Source of the DNA: JANPJV01 sp031425695
GTDB lineage: Bacteria; Pseudomonadota; Gammaproteobacteria; Xanthomonadales; SZUA-5
Assembly (NCBI GenBank): GCA_031425695.1
Contig: JANPJV010000246.1
Span: 1-9,376, forward strand
Reading direction: 5' to 3'
DNA: 9,376 nt
This document shows positions 5,940 to 9,376 of this stretch, piece by piece. Within the stretch, counting starts at the first letter, position 1; each line of letters opens with the position of its first letter. The position numbers and the translations under genes were made by a program. The notes beneath the pieces are model-generated. The model had not been told where the DNA came from, ran no database searches, and was given only the letters and a program-made list of their open reading frames with translations.

Positions 5940-6185
5940 ATGAAGACGACACTCGACTTAAATGACCAACTGCTCGTTGCGGCAAAGGCGCTGGCTGCAC
6001 AGCAGCGCACGAGTCTCACGCGATTGATCGAAGAAGGCTTGCAGTTGCGGCTGCGCAGTGAGCACCAGGCGAAACTGCGTGCCAAGTTGCCGCTGCCAGT
6101 ATTTGCCGGAAAAGGTGGGCTCGCTGCCGGCATCAATCCGCTCAATAATAAAGCAATGCTGCTGGCCGCAGACGATGACACCTGA
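5940..6185 (+). CDS. vapB: Antitoxin of a VapBC-type pair (ribbon-helix-helix)
   Basis: This 81-residue protein opens with MKTTLDLND, the beta strand of a ribbon-helix-helix DNA-binding domain. It is followed by helix 1 (QLLVAAKALAAQQ) and helix 2 (TSLTRLIEEGLQLRL), then a less structured tail (LPLPVFAGKGGLAAGINPL) that would wrap and inhibit the toxin. It should neutralise the PIN RNase encoded next and autorepress from the palindrome at 5914-5929. There is no ribosome site, and the -10 box position predicts leaderless translation. The 3' end overlaps vapC by 11 bases. Codons such as TTA, AAT-AAT-AAA and GCA near its ends are AT-richer than in neighbouring genes, hinting at separate ancestry. 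Confidence 0.85.
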   Translation: MKTTLDLNDQLLVAAKALAAQQRTSLTRLIEEGLQLRLRSEHQAKLRAKLPLPVFAGKGGLAAGINPLNNKAMLLAADDDT

Positions 6186-6609
6186 CGTCAACGTGCTGGT
6201 CGCTGCGTCTCGCAGCGATCATCCCCACCATGACGTGGCAATCGAGTGGCTCACTGAAGGGTTGGCTGCGCTCGCACGCGGCGGCAGCCTGACTTTGATG
6301 CCGATGGTGCTGACCAGTTACATCAGGCTGGTGACCAGCGCGCGCGTGTTTGCGCAACCCACGCCGATCGAGACTGCGTTGAAGTTCGCCGAAGCGCTCC
6401 TGGCCATCCCTGGGGTGCAGCTGGCGTCCTGCGGCCCGGAGTGGCCTGTGATGCGCAAGCTGTGTGGCGATCTGCAGTTGAGCGCGAACGATATTCCCGA
6501 CGCATGGCTGGCGGCAGCGACGATCCATCTTGGCGAGCACTTGGTCAGCTTTGATCGCGATTTCAAGAAGCTTTTGGGACAAAAACAGTTCACGTTGCTC
6601 GCTGCATAA
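6175..6609 (+). CDS. vapC: VapC-type PIN-domain toxin
   Basis: The 144-residue product begins MTPDVNVLVAA, the typical PIN opening with metal-binding Asp4. It continues with HPHHDVAIEWL, then the conserved late block ANDIPDAWLAAAT (Asp106 and Asp109) and LVSFDRDFKKL (Asp127 and Asp129). PIN toxins of this kind are Mg-dependent RNases that cut tRNA or rRNA when free of antitoxin. The second acidic residue, normally a Glu in the helix of the LTEAGFxRVLT-like motif, is not apparent: the matching segment reads MVLTSYIRLVT around residues 44-54. The ATG at 6175 is chosen because it gives the standard start and an 11-base overlap with vapB, implying translational coupling. An in-frame ATG at 6058 would add residues with no family match. 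Repeats lie on both sides of the pair. Confidence 0.87.
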   Translation: MTPDVNVLVAASRSDHPHHDVAIEWLTEGLAALARGGSLTLMPMVLTSYIRLVTSARVFAQPTPIETALKFAEALLAIPGVQLASCGPEWPVMRKLCGDLQLSANDIPDAWLAAATIHLGEHLVSFDRDFKKLLGQKQFTLLAA

Positions 6610-6636
6610 GGCAACTTTTGGGACTCTCGTGGAGGG

Positions 6637-6683
6637 CTCTCGTGGGAGCGGCCATGGCGCCGATCTTTTGCTTTTGCTGATGA
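6637..6683 (+). repeat. GTGGGAG-type REP-like repeat, copy B (right of vapBC)
   Basis: This is the second copy of the repeat at 5816-5862, in the same orientation, with GTGGGAGCGGCCATGGC and the tail ending in GATGA (37/47 identity). It starts 27 bases after the vapC stop. Just before it, CTCTCGTGGAGGG partly duplicates its first bases. Its right end runs into the GTAG head of the following REPIN. Confidence 0.7.
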
Positions 6684-6684
6684 C

Positions 6685-6822
6685 GTAGGTCACGTTGCGC
6701 CCGCGTCGTGCATCGGGTGGGAGCAATAGTGTTCGGGCGCTACGTGACATTCGCGAGGTGTCACGTAGCGCCCGATGGCCGCCCAGGAGTGTCCGAAGCG
6801 GGTGCGGGCGCAACGTGACCAC
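6685..6822. repeat. REPIN-like pair of GTAG/GTGG-headed REP elements (copy 2)
   Basis: Outer arms GGTCACGTTGCGCCCGC (6688-6704) and the exact reverse complement at 6804-6820 enclose perfect 17-base inner arms TCGGGCGCTACGTGACA (6733-6749) and 6759-6775, separated by a 9-base loop. Left head is GTAG (6685-6688); right head reads GTGG on the opposite strand. Each half-element pairs GTCACGTTGCGCCCG with CGGGCGCTACGTGAC, with one T-T mismatch. The layout is the same as the element at 4108-4189, with longer loops. It sits between the convergent ends of vapC and ubiB and may form the transcriptional boundary. No RAYT transposase is in the window. Confidence 0.85.
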
Positions 6823-6864
6823 GTCAGCAAAGCCAAGGCATCGCAGCCGCTCGCTGACAGCAGG

Positions 6865-8526
6865 CTACGAGCGCTGCGGCCAGGCTGCGAAAAACGCCCA
6901 CAGGCCACCCAGGCCCGCAGCGCCTGCGGCGAGCGGGACGCCGAAGAAACGTGGGCCGCCGGCATCGAGCGCGAACAGCAGGGCGCCGACGATGGTGAGG
7001 CCGCTGCCGAGGATGGCGAGCACGGTCTGGTGCTGGCCCTGGCGGGTGACCGTGACCAGGCGCTCGAGGTCGGAGGAGCGCATCTGCAGCTTGTGCCGGC
7101 CGCCGACCGATTGTTTGAGGTATTCGTGCACCAGGCGCGGTATTTCCGGCGCGTTCTGGATCCAGGCCGGCAGGCGCGTCTGGATCTCGCGGAGGGCCGC
7201 GTTCCAGCCATACTTCTCCAGCATGATCTGTTGCAGCACCGGCTTGGCGACCGCCCAGATATCGATCGTCGGCCACAGCGTGCGCGCGATGCCTTCGATA
7301 TTGAGCAGGGTTTTCTGCAGCAGGATCAGCTGCGGCTGGATGGTCAGTTGATACGCTTGAGCCACCGAAAACAGCTTCATGATCACTTCGCCGAGCGAGA
7401 TCTCGCTCAACGGGCGCGTGAAATACGGCTCGCAGATGCTGCGGACGGCGCCTTCGAGCTCATCCATGCGCACGTCCGCTGGCATCCAGCCGGCTTCGAT
7501 GTGGAGCTCGGCGATGCGCCGGTAGTCCTGGTTGAAGAGCGCGGTGAAATTCTCCGCGAGATAGCGCTGGTCGGTCGGCGTGAGCGTGCCCATGATGCCG
7601 AAGTCGAGCACGATGAACTTCGGGTCCGCCGGCGTCTCGCGCGAGATCAGCACATTGCCGGGATGCAGGTCGGCGTGGAAGAAGTTGTCGCGGAAGACCT
7701 GGGTGAAGAACAGCTGGATGGCGCGCTCGGCGAGCTTCTCGAAGTTGATGCCGGCCGCGCGCATGGCGTCGACATCATTCATCGGGATGCCGTAGACGCG
7801 CTCCATGGTGATCATGCCGGTCCGCGTCAGCGGCCACAGCATCTCCGGCGCGTAGAGCTCCGATGAGCCAAGCCAGTTGCGGCGCAACAGGCTGCCGTTG
7901 GCGGCTTCGCGCATCAGGTCGAGCTCGAAATGCAAAGTGCGTTCGATTTCCTCGACCACTTCCAGTGGGCGAATGCGCTCGGCGCGCTCGAGGCGATTTT
8001 CGGCAATCCGCGCGAGAGCCTTGAGCAGGCCAAGATCGGCGTGGATGCGCGCGGCGATGTCCGGCCGCAGCACTTTGATCACCACTTCGCGGCCATCGAG
8101 CAAGGTTGCCGGGTGCACCTGGGCGATCGAGGCCGAGGCCAGCGGCACCTGGTCGAAGCTTGCGTAATTGGCCTCGATGGGCGCACCGAGCTGCGCTTCG
8201 ATCAACGCGCGCGCCTGCTCACCCGGAAACGGCGCGACCCGATCCTGGAGTTTTTCCAGCTGGTCGGCGACGTCGGCGGGCAACAGATCGCGCCGGGTCG
8301 ACAACACCTGCCCGAACTTGACGAAGATCGGGCCGAGCTCTTCCAGCGCGCGCCGCAAGCGCTCGCCGCGGCCCATCTTGGCGGCGCCAACCGAATCAGC
8401 CGAAAACGCGCGCAGCCAGGCGAGCGGCGCGAACAGGCGTGCCGCCGGCGTGACCTCGTCCAGCCGATAGCGCATCAGCACGCTGCTGATCCGGTACAGG
8501 CGGGCGATGTGGCGCAAGCCGGTCAT
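6865..8526 (-). CDS. ubiB: Ubiquinone biosynthesis regulatory ATPase/kinase-like UbiB
   Basis: The 553-residue protein is close in length to E. coli UbiB (546). It has the UbiB/ADCK hallmarks: the KxGQ motif (Lys70-Phe-Gly-Gln73), the unusual nucleotide loop LASASIAQVH (129-138), VIK with Lys151, the ERTLHFELDLMREAAN segment (195-210), the catalytic-loop HADLHPGN (284-291), and the metal-binding DFG (308-310). Two hydrophobic C-terminal helices (about 502-524 and 532-550) anchor it to the inner membrane. UbiB supports the ubiquinone-synthesis complex through ATPase activity and is not a classical protein kinase. The start is placed at MTGLRHIARLYR, matching the family and lying 4 bases after the ubiJ stop; upstream in-frame codons lie inside ubiJ. 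It is the distal gene of ubiJ-ubiB. Confidence 0.97.
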   Translation of the reverse strand: MTGLRHIARLYRISSVLMRYRLDEVTPAARLFAPLAWLRAFSADSVGAAKMGRGERLRRALEELGPIFVKFGQVLSTRRDLLPADVADQLEKLQDRVAPFPGEQARALIEAQLGAPIEANYASFDQVPLASASIAQVHPATLLDGREVVIKVLRPDIAARIHADLGLLKALARIAENRLERAERIRPLEVVEEIERTLHFELDLMREAANGSLLRRNWLGSSELYAPEMLWPLTRTGMITMERVYGIPMNDVDAMRAAGINFEKLAERAIQLFFTQVFRDNFFHADLHPGNVLISRETPADPKFIVLDFGIMGTLTPTDQRYLAENFTALFNQDYRRIAELHIEAGWMPADVRMDELEGAVRSICEPYFTRPLSEISLGEVIMKLFSVAQAYQLTIQPQLILLQKTLLNIEGIARTLWPTIDIWAVAKPVLQQIMLEKYGWNAALREIQTRLPAWIQNAPEIPRLVHEYLKQSVGGRHKLQMRSSDLERLVTVTRQGQHQTVLAILGSGLTIVGALLFALDAGGPRFFGVPLAAGAAGLGGLWAFFAAWPQRS

Positions 8527-8530
8527 GCAC

Positions 8531-9157
8531 TCATGCGCCGCGCGCTCGCCGCTTGGCGAGGCGCTCGATCCGCGCTGCGAGGCGGTCGACATCGTCGCGC
8601 ATCTGGTCGACGTCCTCGATGAACTGTTCCATTTCCCCAGGAGCAATCAGATCGCGCGATTCCTCGCGCAGGTATTCGGTGGTGTTCTGCAGCATCGCCT
8701 TGGCGGTGGCGCGGCCCCACGCAAAGGCACCGCGCAGTCCCTTGCCGATCTGGTGTCCCGCGACCTCGCCAAACACGCGCGCGAGCGGTGCATCCCAGTC
8801 CGGATCGAGCTTGTCGACCAGCTTCTGCACGCGCCGCGCAAGGTCGGCGTCGCCGGAAATATCGATACGCCCGGCCGGCATCGCGAAACCGCCGCGCTCC
8901 GCCGCCAGCGCGATCAGCCCGCCGGCGCTCGCGGAAATCGACAGGTCGGCATTCTCGGCATCGCTGGCGATCAACTTGCCGGACTCGACGCGCAGCTGCA
9001 GCGGCGACGGCCACGGCTTCACCCGCAGCGACACGCTGCGTCCTTCAAGCGGCTTGATCGCCTCGGCCGCCCCCGGATCGAGGCTGAGTACGCGATTGAG
9101 CGCGGCTTCGACGACCCGCAACAAAGGCGTCGGCCAGCGCGGAGTTTCCTGTGCCAT
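8531..9157 (-). CDS. ubiJ: Ubiquinone biosynthesis accessory factor UbiJ (SCP2 domain)
   Basis: The 208-residue product has a sterol-carrier-protein-2 lipid-binding domain (about residues 15-112, with LSISASAGGLIAL and the closing ISGDADLARRVQKLVDKLDPDWDAPLARVFGE spread across 73-131). A charged C-terminal coiled coil (about 175-203) follows. UbiJ binds polyprenyl intermediates and is required for the cytosolic Ubi complex together with UbiK. Length agrees with E. coli UbiJ (about 200). The start MAQETPRW at 9157 is chosen because GGAA stands 6 bases upstream; the ATG at 9163 would leave no room for a ribosome site. Four bases separate its stop from ubiB. In E. coli the order is ubiE-ubiJ-ubiB; what precedes ubiJ here is beyond reliable sequence. 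Confidence 0.93.
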   Translation of the reverse strand: MAQETPRWPTPLLRVVEAALNRVLSLDPGAAEAIKPLEGRSVSLRVKPWPSPLQLRVESGKLIASDAENADLSISASAGGLIALAAERGGFAMPAGRIDISGDADLARRVQKLVDKLDPDWDAPLARVFGEVAGHQIGKGLRGAFAWGRATAKAMLQNTTEYLREESRDLIAPGEMEQFIEDVDQMRDDVDRLAARIERLAKRRARGA

Positions 9158-9376
9158 GGGCATTTCCGCGTAACGATGTGGCGATGCTAACAGGCGAGGG
9201 CGCGACGGCCGGGTGGACGGGCTTTGCTTTGCTCTACGTGGGTCCCGACCATATACCAAAGCGTTAAGGAACCCCGCAGAAAAAACGTCCGGACCAACAG
9301 CCGAACCACCGAGCAGAGGAAATGGACAAACCCCCCCGAGAACACGCCCCCAACCGCCGACCCGCCGAGCAAACAC
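9158..9376. other. Upstream region of ubiJ running into a degraded contig end
   Basis: No gene can be supported here. About 9158-9230 looks like ordinary upstream sequence of ubiJ, but I cannot identify a convincing promoter. From about 9240 the composition shifts to A/C-rich and G- and T-poor with short C runs, like the left edge of the window. The ubiJ reading frame stays open to the end, but the extra residues are Gly/Arg/Ser-rich and match nothing I recognise. Confidence 0.6.

Noticed and set aside
6058..6609. Longer VapC starting at 6058
   Set aside because: The extension lies inside vapB in another frame; the PIN domain begins at MTPDVNVLV (6175).
6775..7866. Plus-strand open frame of 363 codons
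   Set aside because: It is antisense to ubiB, whose motifs are unambiguous; the product is charged low-complexity sequence.
6865..8646. Longer UbiB starting at 8646
   Set aside because: The extra 40 residues overlap the ubiJ coding region and lack similarity to UbiB; the ATG at 8526 gives the family start and a tidy 4-base gap.
8531..9376. UbiJ extended to the window end as a partial 281-residue protein
   Set aside because: Residues upstream of MAQETPRW come partly from the degraded contig end and match no UbiJ feature; GGAA before the ATG at 9157 supports the shorter start.

Overview
The window is a GC-rich bacterial segment, most likely from a gammaproteobacterium of the Lysobacterales (Xanthomonadales) type. 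The signs are MetJ, the paired ubiquinone genes ubiJ-ubiB, GTAG/GTGG-headed REP-like palindromes of the kind described in Stenotrophomonas and relatives, and a secreted subtilase ending in Gly-Phe-Glu. Order-level placement is inference. Both outer edges (about 1-100 and 9230-9376) are C/A-rich and G-poor, and look like degraded contig ends rather than biology.

Left part (104-4111, + strand). A block of tandem MET boxes lies just before one long ORF that joins a MetX-type homoserine O-acyltransferase to a homoserine dehydrogenase. The short methionine repressor gene metJ overlaps the end of this ORF, so MetJ plausibly controls its own operon together with the homoserine branch point. Five bases after metJ comes a family-2 glycosyltransferase-like gene. 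After a repeat-filled gap comes a DUF2064 (CofC/MobA-like) transferase. These two families (TIGR04283 and TIGR04282 types) commonly occur as neighbours.

Middle (4108-6822). A REPIN-like double palindrome supplies the stop codon of the DUF2064 gene and fills the gap before a secreted S8 serine protease. Next is a VapBC-type toxin-antitoxin pair. Its promoter has a TATAAT box overlapped by a perfect 7-2-7 palindrome, placed so close to the antitoxin ATG that the transcript is probably leaderless. The pair is bracketed by two diverged copies of a GTGGGAG-type repeat. A second REPIN of the same architecture as the first lies between vapC and the convergent ubiB.

Right part (6865-9157, - strand). 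ubiJ and ubiB form a tight two-gene operon (4-base gap) for ubiquinone biosynthesis.

The most unusual items are the MetX-homoserine dehydrogenase fusion under MetJ control, the shortened MetJ, and the two related REPINs. I see no tRNA, rRNA, CRISPR array, transposase or phage gene.
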